From Marinoscillum sp965229915 (GTDB lineage Bacteria > Bacteroidota > Bacteroidia > Cytophagales > Cyclobacteriaceae), in assembly GCF_965229915.1 (NCBI RefSeq), contig NZ_CBDDJZ010000001.1:3906001-3970000 (forward strand): a stretch of 64,000 bases of DNA. The letters are read 5' to 3'. This document shows, piece after piece, positions 7,960-15,870 of the stretch. Numbering within the stretch: position 1 is the stretch's first letter; every line of letters begins with the position of its first letter. The notes beneath the pieces were generated by a model. The model saw only the letters and a program-made list of their open reading frames with translations. It made no database searches and was not told the DNA's origin. Position numbers and translations under genes: made by a program.

Positions 7960-8982
7960 ATGAAGTTAATTCTCAGCTTTCTTTTTAGTTCGATCATTGT
8001 ATTTGGAGCTTTGCTCTTAGGGGCTGATGGCACCTCAGTATCACACCCTGAGCGGATTAATGGAGTGAGTCTCGTTAATCCATTTCGTATAATTGATTCT
8101 CTGGAGATGTCTGAGGTCAAACGGGTAAATGGCTCATGGGTGGCGGTTATTCCATTCGGTTTTTCCAGGCAGGGAGTCCCAGAGGTTCACTTCAATCACG
8201 AACGTCAGTGGTGGGGGGAGCGGATTGATGGCTGCAAAGAGCTGATCCGATTGGCCCATCAAAATGAACTCAAGGTGATGATGAAACCTCATATTTGGAT
8301 GCGAGAGGGATGGATTGGTGAGTTTGAATTGGGAAATGAACAGGATTGGCTAATCTGGGAGGAGCAGTACACGACATTCATACTGGAATTTGCGAAGCTG
8401 TCCGAAGAAATGAAGGTGGAGTTACTCTGTATTGGAACAGAATTGAAGCAGACTACTGGTAGTAGAGCAGCATTCTGGGAACAGCTCATTCCACAGGTTC
8501 GGGAGGTGTATTCTGGAAAGCTAACCTATGCTGCCAATTGGGATAATTACCAGGCAGTCAGTTTTTGGAATCAACTAGATTATATTGGTATAGATGCATA
8601 TTTTCCACTGACTGACAGTGAGCAGCCGACTAGCCAGGAGCTAATGAACTCATGCAAGCAACTCAACAGGAGCTTAAGAAAATACTCTGAATCGATAGTA
8701 CGTCCGATACTCTTTACAGAATATGGCTTTAGAAGTGCCAAAGGAGGTGCGGGGAATCACTGGGAGCTTACTCAAAATTCAGTCGTGGACTTAAATATTC
8801 AGGATCAGGCTTATGAGGCTTTGATGTCCAGCTTTTGGGACGAAGACTGGTTTGCAGGAGGCTTTCTTTGGAAATGGCATTTTCACAATGCAGCTGGTGG
8901 GCTATCTAACAATGATTTTACTCCTCAAAACAAACCTGTAGAAGCCACGATCAAGAAGTGGTATGAAAGGACTAGTTTATAG
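7960..8982 (+). CDS. GH113-like glycoside hydrolase
   Basis: A 340-residue TIM-barrel glycosidase resembling family GH113 (beta-1,4-mannanases and relatives). A hydrophobic N-terminus (about residues 1-22) indicates export. Candidate catalytic glutamates occur where expected for a retaining clan-A enzyme: LCIGTELKQ (about residue 160, acid/base) and ILFTEYGF (about residue 252, nucleophile). Aromatic substrate-cleft residues such as RQWWGERI and GGFLWKWHF are conserved-looking. The 3' end overlaps the convergent sugar-binding gene by 11 bp. The actual substrate is not determined by the sequence; mannan is an inference from the family. Confidence 0.75.
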   Translation: MKLILSFLFSSIIVFGALLLGADGTSVSHPERINGVSLVNPFRIIDSLEMSEVKRVNGSWVAVIPFGFSRQGVPEVHFNHERQWWGERIDGCKELIRLAHQNELKVMMKPHIWMREGWIGEFELGNEQDWLIWEEQYTTFILEFAKLSEEMKVELLCIGTELKQTTGSRAAFWEQLIPQVREVYSGKLTYAANWDNYQAVSFWNQLDYIGIDAYFPLTDSEQPTSQELMNSCKQLNRSLRKYSESIVRPILFTEYGFRSAKGGAGNHWELTQNSVVDLNIQDQAYEALMSSFWDEDWFAGGFLWKWHFHNAAGGLSNNDFTPQNKPVEATIKKWYERTSL

Positions 8983-9970
8983 CTCTCAGTACCTGATCGA
9001 GTTTTGACTCTGGCACTATGCAGAGCGGTCCTTTATAGATCCCGGCATCACCACCAATATCAGATACCCGCACAGCAATTACATTTGGTTGCCCAGGTCT
9101 GACAATATTTTTGGGAATCGAATAGGTGCGTAGTTGTCTATAGGATTCAGACCACCCAAATGGTTTTCGGTCATTCGTTTTGCCGATCAGCACTCCGTTG
9201 AGGTATGTTTCATCAAAATCATCGATCCTACCCATTACAAGTAGTAAATTCTCTTCTGAGAGCATTTCTGTGGTGATGGTGATGGTTTTTCGATACCAGG
9301 CGGTTCCTTCGATGTTAGCTTTTTTCAGACTTCTCCACAGGCTGGGCACCATGATCTCTCTCCAATGGTCGTCTTCATAGTCTATTCGTGCCCAGGCGTC
9401 ACTATCTCCTTCACGAAACTTCCAGTTGCCCTCCAGCGAGTAGCTCTCTTTAGGAATTTCTTTATTGGAATATATACCCACGTCGCCTTTGATGATGCCA
9501 CCTTCCAGGATCGTATCGAATACGCGAATGGCTATTACATTTTTTCCATTGCGATTGATAAGTTCTTCAGGGATGTAGTATTTGCGATGAGCATTGTAAG
9601 CGGTATAAAAGTCAGGAGGAAAAGAGCCACTGAAACCAATGAGTTGGCCATTTAGGTAAACCTGATCCACATCATCAATGTATCCAAGCACCAGGTAAAG
9701 GTTTTTATCATTTACGTTGCGGAGGTCTACAGTGATTCGGTACCAGGCATATCCATCAAACCCACCAAAACCTTCATTTTCCCATGGGGAAGGAACGAAT
9801 ATTTTTTCCCAGCTCTGATCGTTGTAGTCTGGGCTGGACCATCTGGGATTATCCCCAATGGAAAACTTCCAGTAGCCTCTGAGATCCACTACTCGCTTGA
9901 GATCTTCTGCATTTGTCAGAAGGGGTAAGGTTACTAGTATCAACCAAATTAGTCGTTGCATTTTCATCAT
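8972..9970 (-). CDS. Secreted protein with two GH2-type sugar-binding jelly-roll domains
   Basis: About 332 residues with a signal peptide ending near LPLLTNA. Two homologous beta-sandwich domains follow: about residues 25-165 (GYWKFSIGD, YAWYRITVDL, DQVYLNGQLIG) and about residues 170-320 (GNWKFREGD, TAWYRKTI, DETYLNGVLIG). This is the non-catalytic jelly-roll fold found at the N-terminus of family-2 glycosidases; no catalytic domain is present. The frame extends to a TTG at 9985, but ATG at 9970 (or 9967/9961) gives a cleaner signal peptide. It is convergent with the GH113-like gene and preceded by a TGTCA array (10011-10047) shared with the next two genes. Confidence 0.72.
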   Translation of the reverse strand: MMKMQRLIWLILVTLPLLTNAEDLKRVVDLRGYWKFSIGDNPRWSSPDYNDQSWEKIFVPSPWENEGFGGFDGYAWYRITVDLRNVNDKNLYLVLGYIDDVDQVYLNGQLIGFSGSFPPDFYTAYNAHRKYYIPEELINRNGKNVIAIRVFDTILEGGIIKGDVGIYSNKEIPKESYSLEGNWKFREGDSDAWARIDYEDDHWREIMVPSLWRSLKKANIEGTAWYRKTITITTEMLSEENLLLVMGRIDDFDETYLNGVLIGKTNDRKPFGWSESYRQLRTYSIPKNIVRPGQPNVIAVRVSDIGGDAGIYKGPLCIVPESKLDQVLRAIN

Positions 9971-10010
9971 TTTCAGGTACTTCAATATTACGTACTTCAG
10001 CTGATTTGGC

Positions 10011-10047
10011 TGTCCGATTCAGGTAAATGATTGTCATGAATTGTCAT
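10011..10047 (-). promoter_or_regulatory. Phased TGTCA array, copy 0
   Basis: Plus-strand TGTCC at 10011, TGTCAT at 10032 and TGTCAT at 10042 give spacings of 21 and 10 bp. GTAAA starts 12 bp into the block (10023-10027). The same layout occurs at 10566 and 11179. It lies ~40-75 bp before the start of the sugar-binding protein gene. Confidence 0.6.
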
Positions 10048-10048
10048 G

Positions 10049-10079
10049 AAAAACAAAAACCTTCCCGAATCAGGAAGGC
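10049..10079 (-). terminator. Terminator of small secreted protein copy 1
   Basis: CCTTCC and GGAAGG form a stem over a 7-base loop, followed on the minus strand by TTTTTGTTTTT. Confidence 0.7.
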
Positions 10080-10132
10080 ATTTGTAATAGTATAAAGAAG
10101 TATTTTAAAATATTGTTTCTTCTAGTTTTTCG

Positions 10133-10504
10133 CTAGAATAGTTGAAGCTTGTTTGGGCTGATCGTTGATCTGAACTTTCTCACGTTGATCTGAACTTTCT
10201 CAGATACTACTCCATACTTATCTCTAAGTTCTACGAAGTAGGTGCCTTCTTTTAGGCTGCTTAGATCATATCTCTGCATGAATCCTTCAGTGCTTTTGAA
10301 CTTGTCGGCTCTGATTAGTTCACCTTGATCGTTCTTTATCTTGATGCGAACCACAGTAGGCTCATCATTTTGATAAAGGACTTTGTAAGTCACATCGTTT
10401 CCTGGAATAATGGCGGCTCTTTCTTTTTTTGATCCATTTCCAGAGGCCAAAGCAGTGGTCATAACTGTTACGATTACTGCTGCTGTTAGTGTTAATCTTT
10501 TCAT
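10133..10504 (-). CDS. Small secreted protein, downstream copy with altered C-terminus
   Basis: A 123-residue protein with a signal peptide (residues 1-20, ending TTALASG) and a compact beta-sandwich-like body. The body contains GTYFVELRDKYG, which resembles the final strands of T9SS-type or DUF3244-like domains. The first ~107 residues match the next gene (10741-11103) with only one residue difference, so the two arose by tandem duplication. A 20-bp duplication at 10163-10202 shifts the frame near the end, replacing the other copy's last 13 residues with an unrelated 16-residue tail. Function is unknown. It may still be functional because the fold core is intact. Confidence 0.7.
   Translation of the reverse strand: MKRLTLTAAVIVTVMTTALASGNGSKKERAAIIPGNDVTYKVLYQNDEPTVVRIKIKNDQGELIRADKFKSTEGFMQRYDLSSLKEGTYFVELRDKYGVVSEKVQINVRKFRSTISPNKLQLF
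10163..10202. repeat. 20-bp tandem duplication causing a frameshift
   Basis: CGTTGATCTGAACTTTCTCA occurs twice in direct contact (10163-10182 and 10183-10202) but once in the paralogous gene (from 10782). Twenty is not a multiple of three, so the C-terminal reading frame is shifted. Confidence 0.95.
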
Positions 10505-10565
10505 GAGTTTTTGAGTTTTGATCTTTTCGATTATAGTTAGTTAAACGCAAGCCTTCGTGCTGGTT

Positions 10566-10602
10566 TGTCACCAGTGGGTAAAGGAATGTCACAAGATGTC
10601 AC
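10566..10602 (-). promoter_or_regulatory. Phased TGTCA array, copy 1
   Basis: Plus-strand TGTCAC at 10566, 10587 and 10597: spacings 21 and 10 bp, with GTAAA at 10578-10582. It ends about 62 bp upstream of the start at 10504. Confidence 0.65.
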
Positions 10603-10666
10603 GGAGATCAAGAATGAGGTTTGCCTGGATGTGGTTTTAACTAATGAATCTTGAGTAGGGGGGTAT

Positions 10667-10697
10667 AAAAAACAAAAACCTTCCTGAAACAAGAAGG
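10667..10697 (-). terminator. Terminator of small secreted protein copy 2
   Basis: CCTTC/GAAGG stem with a TTTTTGTTTTTT tract on the minus strand. It is a slightly decayed duplicate of the terminator at 10049, so it is probably weaker. Confidence 0.55.
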
Positions 10698-10740
10698 CAT
10701 TTGTAATAGTATAAAGAAGTATTTTAAAATATTGTTTCTT

Positions 10741-11103
10741 CTAGTTTTTGGCTAGAATAGTTGAAGCTTGTTTGAACTGATCGTTGATCTGAACTTTCTC
10801 AGATACTACTCCATACTTATCTCTAAGTTCTACGAAGTAGGTGCCTTCTTTTAGGCTGCTTAGATCATATCTCTGCATGAACCCTTCAATGCTTTTAAAC
10901 TTGTCGGCTCTGATTAGTTCACCTTGATCGTTCTTTATCTTGATGCGAACCACAGTAGGTTCATCATTTTGATAAAGGACTTTGTAAGTCACATCGTTTC
11001 CTGGAATAATGGCGGCTCTTTCTTTTTTTGATCCATTTCCAGAGGCCAAAGCAGTGGTCATAACTGTTACGATTACTGCTGCTGTTAGTGTTAATCTTTT
11101 CAT
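10741..11103 (-). CDS. Small secreted protein, upstream intact copy
   Basis: A 120-residue protein with signal peptide MKRLTLTAAVIVTVMTTALA, then a Lys/Arg-rich linker and a predicted small beta-domain (YKVLYQNDEPTVVRIKIKN, then GTYFVELRDKYGVVSEKVQI). No family is confidently recognised; the tail resembles T9SS C-terminal or DUF3244-like beta-sandwiches. It is the ancestral-looking member of the tandem pair because it lacks the 20-bp insertion. Coding regions of the two copies are almost identical, whereas the 5' leaders differ except for the phased TGTCA array at 11179-11215. It has its own terminator, so each copy is probably a separate transcript. Confidence 0.72.
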   Translation of the reverse strand: MKRLTLTAAVIVTVMTTALASGNGSKKERAAIIPGNDVTYKVLYQNDEPTVVRIKIKNDQGELIRADKFKSIEGFMQRYDLSSLKEGTYFVELRDKYGVVSEKVQINDQFKQASTILAKN

Positions 11104-11178
11104 GAGTTTTGAGTTTTTAACCTTTAGATTCCTTTTGATTGTTTACTATACAATTTTACGAGGAACCTCATGCAGGTT

Positions 11179-11215
11179 TGTCACCCAGCAGTAAACGATT
11201 GTCACAAAATGTCAC
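11179..11215 (-). promoter_or_regulatory. Phased TGTCA array, copy 2
   Basis: Plus-strand TGTCAC at 11179, 11200 and 11210: spacings 21 and 10 bp, GTAAA at 11191-11195. It ends about 75 bp upstream of the start at 11103. Confidence 0.65.
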
Positions 11216-11290
11216 CGTTTTGTATGTAATGTTCAACAAAAGTATAAAACTATTGTAAAAATGAAATATGATAACGTTTGTATTTTTTAA

Positions 11291-11309
11291 AACAGGCCAA
11301 ATTCCTGTT
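11291..11309 (-). terminator. Weak hairpin after the SOD-like gene
   Basis: AACAGG/CCTGTT stem with a 7-base loop and a TTTT on the minus strand, ~35 bp after the stop at 11342. The stem is short. Confidence 0.35.
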
Positions 11310-11341
11310 AAAACAACGTAAAACCGAATGAAGGGGATAAA

Positions 11342-11938
11342 TCAGTTCTGAACCAACTCGATTGTTCCGCAGGCTACCTTGGCGTTGGTGTGGGTATGAT
11401 TGTGTGTGTGGTTGGGATCACACTCACCTACGAAATCATCCAGAGTGTCATGAATCACCACGACTTTACCAACAATATCTCGATGATCGCCACTGCCTAG
11501 CTGCCACATATCAGTCTTTAGTGAAAAGTAGCCACTGCCATCATAACCTACACTTACATTACCTACATCTCCGGCACGTGGTTTGGCCCAGGGAATTCCA
11601 AGGCTTCTTTCATTGCAGAAGTAGGTGTCCATGCCAAAGCCCTGGTTCCAGTGCATTCCTGGCTGTTCGCAGCTGCCTGCATGTAGGTGCACCGAATGAA
11701 TAGTGTTGGGGTTAAAGTTTTCAAGGAAAATTTCTACCTGAACGATACTGTCTAACTGGGTCAACTGCACCCTGCCATAGGGTTCTTCTCCGACAACATA
11801 GGTAGAATCTGTCTCGGAATAAATACCAGAAAGTATGGCAGTCGCCTCAATAGCCTGGTCAGGGGTGGGTTCGTTTTCTGTACAGTAGCTAAGCAGTATC
11901 AAAGAAAAGCAACCAAAAACCAGTAGGAGCTTATTCAT
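11342..11938 (-). CDS. CuZn superoxide dismutase-like lipoprotein
   Basis: About 198 residues. Starting at ATG 11938 (or 11944), the N-terminus is a lipoprotein signal with lipobox LLSYC. The rest matches the SodC fold: metal-site segments HSVHLHAG, a downstream PGMHWNQG, the GDVGN zinc-loop motif and KVVVIHDTLDDF. An unusual His-rich stretch, HTHNHTHTN, is inserted before the final strand and could bind extra metal. It probably resides on the outer membrane and detoxifies superoxide or carries copper/zinc. It overlaps the upstream acidic-protein gene by eight bases. Whether all copper ligands are retained needs a structural alignment. Confidence 0.75.
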   Translation of the reverse strand: MNKLLLVFGCFSLILLSYCTENEPTPDQAIEATAILSGIYSETDSTYVVGEEPYGRVQLTQLDSIVQVEIFLENFNPNTIHSVHLHAGSCEQPGMHWNQGFGMDTYFCNERSLGIPWAKPRAGDVGNVSVGYDGSGYFSLKTDMWQLGSGDHRDIVGKVVVIHDTLDDFVGECDPNHTHNHTHTNAKVACGTIELVQN

Positions 11939-12284
11939 CTTCATCACCATCATCACCAGAGTCGTCAGCGATGTAGTCACTCATATAGTCAAGGTCTGAA
12001 TACTTGTTTTCATAATCATCCTTGATGTCGTCCTTCAGATTGCCATCTTCATCAAAATCATCATCATCAGCTACAATCGCTTTGGCTTCAGCTATAGTCA
12101 TACGGACCATGTAGTATTTTTCATCTGTCTCAAAAGGTAAGGCAGATACTTTTTGACCTTCCTTATTGTAGAAGTGAATCAATGAATCATAAAACCCATA
12201 GGGATAGGCCAGTTTTATTTGCTCCTGAATCTGAGCATCTAACTTTTCAAAATCTTTAATTACTCGTGGCTTTGACGACTGCAT
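11931..12284 (-). CDS. Conserved hypothetical acidic protein
   Basis: A 117-residue cytoplasmic protein of unknown function. The first ~75 residues look globular (AYPYGFYDSLIHFYNKEG, YYMVRMTIAEAKAIV). The last ~40 residues are almost entirely Asp/Glu with tyrosines and are likely disordered. It lies 74 bp downstream of the response regulator and overlaps the SOD-like gene, so it may be read from the same transcript. Confidence 0.65.
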   Translation of the reverse strand: MQSSKPRVIKDFEKLDAQIQEQIKLAYPYGFYDSLIHFYNKEGQKVSALPFETDEKYYMVRMTIAEAKAIVADDDDFDEDGNLKDDIKDDYENKYSDLDYMSDYIADDSGDDGDEDE

Positions 12285-12358
12285 AGCTGTATTTTTTTAG
12301 CGAAAGGTAATAGAGGTTTTATAAAATCAAAAGTTCCCCCAATAACAAATGACAATTT

Positions 12359-13060
12359 TTAATAAATGACTTTATAACCGGCACCATGTACAGTAATGAT
12401 ATGCTTCGGTGCGTTGGGGTTTTCTTCAATCTTCTGCCTCAGTTTAAGGATGAAATTATCAACGGTCCTGGTGGTTGGTTGGCTTTCATATCCCCAGACA
12501 TCTTCCAGCAGTTGGTATCTACTGACCACTTCTCCTTTATGTTTGAGCAAGTAGAGCAAGACTTCATATTCCTTATGAGACATTTTTACTTCTCCATCTT
12601 TCTGATGATGCGCTGTATAGTGAGCAAAATCCACCTCCAGGGCACCGATCCTAATGGACTCAATTTCTTTCTCTGAAGACTGAGCGGTATTGCTGCTCTC
12701 TGTACGGCGAAGGATGGCCTTTACACGTGCGACCAGCTCACGGATGCTAAAGGGTTTGGTGATGTAATCATCTGCACCGAGCTCAAGCCCCAGTACCTTG
12801 TCGATCTCTTCTCCTTTGGCTGTAAGAAAGATAATAGGTGTGGTGATGCCATTTTTCCGAGCCGCTTTGCACACGTCAAAGCCACTCATTTTGGGCATCA
12901 TCACATCCAGAACGATGAGGTCATATGCATTTGCCAGGATCATGTCCAATCCCTGCTGGCCATCTTTGGCTACTTCTACTTTGAATTGTTCGAATTCCAG
13001 ATTGTCCTTGAGACCAATTTGCATGTTTGGCTCGTCCTCAACTACTAATATTTTAGCCAT
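12359..13060 (-). CDS. OmpR/PhoB-family response regulator
   Basis: 233 residues: receiver domain (about 1-120) with phospho-acceptor Asp in LIVLDVMMPKMSG, the switch Thr in IFLTAKG and Lys in YITKPFS. A winged-helix DNA-binding domain follows (about 135-233; MSHKEYEVLLYLLKHKGEVV, TRTVDNFILKLRQKI). It overlaps the upstream histidine kinase gene by eight bases, so the two are a cognate pair. Targets are not known; the acidic protein and SOD-like lipoprotein directly downstream are candidates. Confidence 0.93.
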   Translation of the reverse strand: MAKILVVEDEPNMQIGLKDNLEFEQFKVEVAKDGQQGLDMILANAYDLIVLDVMMPKMSGFDVCKAARKNGITTPIIFLTAKGEEIDKVLGLELGADDYITKPFSIRELVARVKAILRRTESSNTAQSSEKEIESIRIGALEVDFAHYTAHHQKDGEVKMSHKEYEVLLYLLKHKGEVVSRYQLLEDVWGYESQPTTRTVDNFILKLRQKIEENPNAPKHIITVHGAGYKVIY

Positions 13061-14609
13061 GATTGTCTAGATAAAACACTAATCTAAATTTACTTCCTTT
13101 TCCCGGAGTGCTTTCCACCTCAATATCTCCACCGTGCGAGTCTACAATGTGACTAACCAAAGCCAGTCCAAGACCTGCTCCTCGGGTGCTCTGCACATTT
13201 CCCTCTGTCACCCTGTAGAACTTATCAAAGATCATTTTGATCCGATCGGCTGGTATGCCTATTCCCTTATCAGCAACTTCTACCCAAACCGCATTTTCCT
13301 TATTCCCAGTGCTGATGTTGATGTTCTTTTCATTAGGGCTGTATTTGATGCTGTTATCTACCAGGTTGACAAGGGCTTCATACAGTGCCTCCCGATCTAC
13401 ATAAACTTGAGGAAGGTTCTCTGCCAGTTGCACCTCATAGGCAAATCCGTTTCTTTCGATGTGATACGCATAGTCATGTAGCAGTTCGTTGACCAAATCA
13501 TTGATATGGATCAATTCCGGATTGTATACGCGTTTAGCAGCTTCAATCTGAGAGAAGTTCAGGATCTTATTGACAATATTAGTGAGTCGGTTAGTCTCCT
13601 TAAATATGATCTCTTCATATTCTTTTCGTTTTTCAGGACTATTGACTCGGTCCAGTAGTAGTGTTTCGGCAAACATGCTGATCAATGAAAGTGGTGTTCT
13701 CAGCTCATGCGACACATTGGATACAAAATCTGATTTGGTCTGTGCCAGATTGATCTCGTTTCGGATATTTCTGATGACCAGTGAAAAGCCAAAAACTAAC
13801 AGCATGATCAATATAAAGGCAGCGGTTAGGTTGTACTGGGTACGTTCTTCCACCAGTTCAGATACTGTTTTGTTTGATGAGCTGATTCCTACATCCATGT
13901 CAGGGATGAGCCACATGCTTTTGGTCAGAATCACATCCTTGGACAGGGAATCAGTCTCGTAAATGTAATTTGCTGCATCTCGATATCCCAGGGTGATGAT
14001 CAAGTCTCCTTCAGCAATCTGTTGCAGTTTAGGGGCCAGCACATTGTTGGCAAAACCATAGATACTCAAAAACGCCGTGATAAATATGGGGTGATCTTCG
14101 CGCTCCAGCACGGCATGTACGACTTGTAACCGGTCATTCATCCGCACGATCGTTCCTCGGGGCTCGATTTTACGGTAGCCACCTTCTTTGTATCTGATGA
14201 GTTGGGTCTTGAGGTTGTCATTGGCTCTTAAAATAGAATCCTGCAATCCCAGCCAGTCTACATGATCTATGCTATCGCCAATAATTCTGACCACTTTGGT
14301 TTGACCATTTTGCAGGTCTTCGAATACCAGTGTGTGGATATTGGAGTAGTCTAAGTAGGGTTCTGATTTGTTGAATCGAAGGTCAGGTCCAAGGCTGTTC
14401 TGAATTTTGTCAAAAAGCCCACTGATGTTGTCATTGGAGTATTGATTAATGGAAAAAATAATCGCATCGAGCTGATCTCTGTAGACCTTTTCGATCATTT
14501 CTTCATCTTCCTTGACCGATGAAATCTCGTACACGGAGTAGATGATCAGGGGAAGCAGAATAGTGCCGATGACCGTGGCAATTAATCGGTTAGTTGCGGA
14601 TTTCATCAT
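13053..14609 (-). CDS. Membrane sensor histidine kinase
   Basis: About 518 residues from ATG 14609; the frame also runs upstream to a TTG at 14660, but the hydrophobic segment right after the ATG favours the shorter form. TM1 at about residues 8-28, a ~220-residue periplasmic sensor region of no recognised family, and TM2 (AAFILIMLLVFGFSLVIR). Then HisKA with H-box FVSNVSHELRTPLSLIS, and HATPase_c with the N box DNSIKYSPNE, G1 ADKGIGIP and G2 GAGLGLAL motifs. It partners with the overlapping OmpR-type regulator. The divergent neighbour at 14704 is a small coiled-coil protein. Confidence 0.92.
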   Translation of the reverse strand: MMKSATNRLIATVIGTILLPLIIYSVYEISSVKEDEEMIEKVYRDQLDAIIFSINQYSNDNISGLFDKIQNSLGPDLRFNKSEPYLDYSNIHTLVFEDLQNGQTKVVRIIGDSIDHVDWLGLQDSILRANDNLKTQLIRYKEGGYRKIEPRGTIVRMNDRLQVVHAVLEREDHPIFITAFLSIYGFANNVLAPKLQQIAEGDLIITLGYRDAANYIYETDSLSKDVILTKSMWLIPDMDVGISSSNKTVSELVEERTQYNLTAAFILIMLLVFGFSLVIRNIRNEINLAQTKSDFVSNVSHELRTPLSLISMFAETLLLDRVNSPEKRKEYEEIIFKETNRLTNIVNKILNFSQIEAAKRVYNPELIHINDLVNELLHDYAYHIERNGFAYEVQLAENLPQVYVDREALYEALVNLVDNSIKYSPNEKNINISTGNKENAVWVEVADKGIGIPADRIKMIFDKFYRVTEGNVQSTRGAGLGLALVSHIVDSHGGDIEVESTPGKGSKFRLVFYLDNHG

Positions 14610-14703
14610 TTTGTTGGGATACTTAAGATACGAATGTATTTGCAGTTCGTTGGATTTCAATGATCAAATATTTAATTTCCTTCCAAACCAGAACAGAAGC
14701 GCA

Positions 14704-14997
14704 ATGGCAAAAGATACTAAAGGTCAGGTAGAAGGAATCCTGGCAGAACTTGGAAAGAAAATTGATCAGCTGATTGTAGAAGCAAAAGGTGCAAGCAGTG
14801 AAGTTCGTGATGATATAGAGGATAAAATCAAGGAACTCAAAAAGAAAAAGGAGAAGATAGAGGATGACTTCAATGAGTACAAACACAAGAATGGAGACAA
14901 ATGGCATGATGCCAAGGAACATCTGTCTGCAGCACTCAGTGAGCTGAAAAAAGCAGTGGAGTCTGTATTCAAGGACGATAAGTCCAAAGAAGCTTAG
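14704..14997 (+). CDS. Small charged coiled-coil protein
   Basis: 97 residues from the ATG at 14704, almost all Lys/Glu/Asp/Ala with heptad-like spacing (KDTKGQVEGILAELGKKI, DDIEDKIKELKKKKEKIEDD). It is predicted as helical and cytoplasmic, similar in style to sll1863-type or LEA-like stress proteins. The longer frame from 14542 runs into the divergent kinase gene and is not believed. Its stop overlaps the end of the convergent phosphorylase gene by four bases. Confidence 0.7.
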   Translation: MAKDTKGQVEGILAELGKKIDQLIVEAKGASSEVRDDIEDKIKELKKKKEKIEDDFNEYKHKNGDKWHDAKEHLSAALSELKKAVESVFKDDKSKEA

Positions 14998-15851
14998 ATC
15001 TTGTCAAGTACTTTTTTGATTAGGGAATCTATTACTTTGTTTGGGTCTTTGGAGAATTTGTTTCGCACTCTATTGGCGATGATGGCATTCAAACTGACCA
15101 TTTCATGACCCAGGATTTTGGCTAGTCCGTAGTATCCGGCAGTTTCCATTTCCAGGTTGGTTAGCCAGAAATCCTCGTGATGAAAATAATTAAGCTTTTC
15201 TATCAGGTTAGGATATCTAATAGGTACTCTCAATGCGCGACCTTGCGGACCATAAAAACCATGGCAAGTGAGCGTATTTCCAAGGGTCATGTTGTCCTTG
15301 AATAGGTCGATTAACTCATCGGATCCTCTCACACAATAAGGGGGATAGGGTAGGTCAAGCGTGTCTTGCAGCTTCTGAGCAACAGATTTTTCATAATCAC
15401 CCATTTCAAACTGGTAAAAATGAATCATTGGGTCGAGCCCAATGCCATACTCGCTGATCACATGGCTGCCTAGCCGCATGTCTTCCTGAATACTAGCAGA
15501 AGTGCCAATTCGAATGATTTTGAGTGATGTTCTGTCCTTTTTTACTTCCCGTGTTTTTAAATCGATGTTGAAGACCGCATCCAGCTCGTTCATGAGGATC
15601 TCCACATTGTCGGTACCCATACCCGTGCTGATCACAGTGAGTCGTTTTCCCTTGTAGGTGCCTGTGTGGGTGATGAACTCACGCTTGTTCATCTCGAATT
15701 CGATATGATCAAAGTGGCTGGAAATCCGATGTACACGACTCGGGTCACCTACAGTAATGATTTTTTCAGAAACGTGCTGTGGTTTGAGATTCAGGTGGTA
15801 AACACTCCCATCCGGGTTGATTATCAAGTCTGTTTCAGATAGCTTCGGCAT
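14994..15851 (-). CDS. Nucleoside phosphorylase (uridine phosphorylase-like)
   Basis: 285 residues of the PNP/UDP phosphorylase family, which splits nucleosides with phosphate for salvage. Visible landmarks are ITVGDPSRV (phosphate-binding GDP-x-R), VISTGMGTDNVEIL, IRIGTSASI, and the ribose/base-site segment NLEMETAGYYGLA. The sequence resembles uridine phosphorylase more than purine enzymes, but base specificity is not certain. Cytoplasmic. It ends four bases inside the convergent coiled-coil gene. Confidence 0.85.
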   Translation of the reverse strand: MPKLSETDLIINPDGSVYHLNLKPQHVSEKIITVGDPSRVHRISSHFDHIEFEMNKREFITHTGTYKGKRLTVISTGMGTDNVEILMNELDAVFNIDLKTREVKKDRTSLKIIRIGTSASIQEDMRLGSHVISEYGIGLDPMIHFYQFEMGDYEKSVAQKLQDTLDLPYPPYCVRGSDELIDLFKDNMTLGNTLTCHGFYGPQGRALRVPIRYPNLIEKLNYFHHEDFWLTNLEMETAGYYGLAKILGHEMVSLNAIIANRVRNKFSKDPNKVIDSLIKKVLDKI

Positions 15852-15870
15852 GGGAGTATTTGTTTATTGC

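Noticed and set aside
9849..10037. 62-residue minus-strand frame upstream of the sugar-binding gene
   Set aside because: It overlaps the signal peptide region of that gene in another frame and covers the TGTCA array; no protein features.
10046..11108. Duplicated block considered as an insertion sequence pair
   Set aside because: There is no transposase, no terminal inverted repeat and no target duplication; it is a gene duplication.
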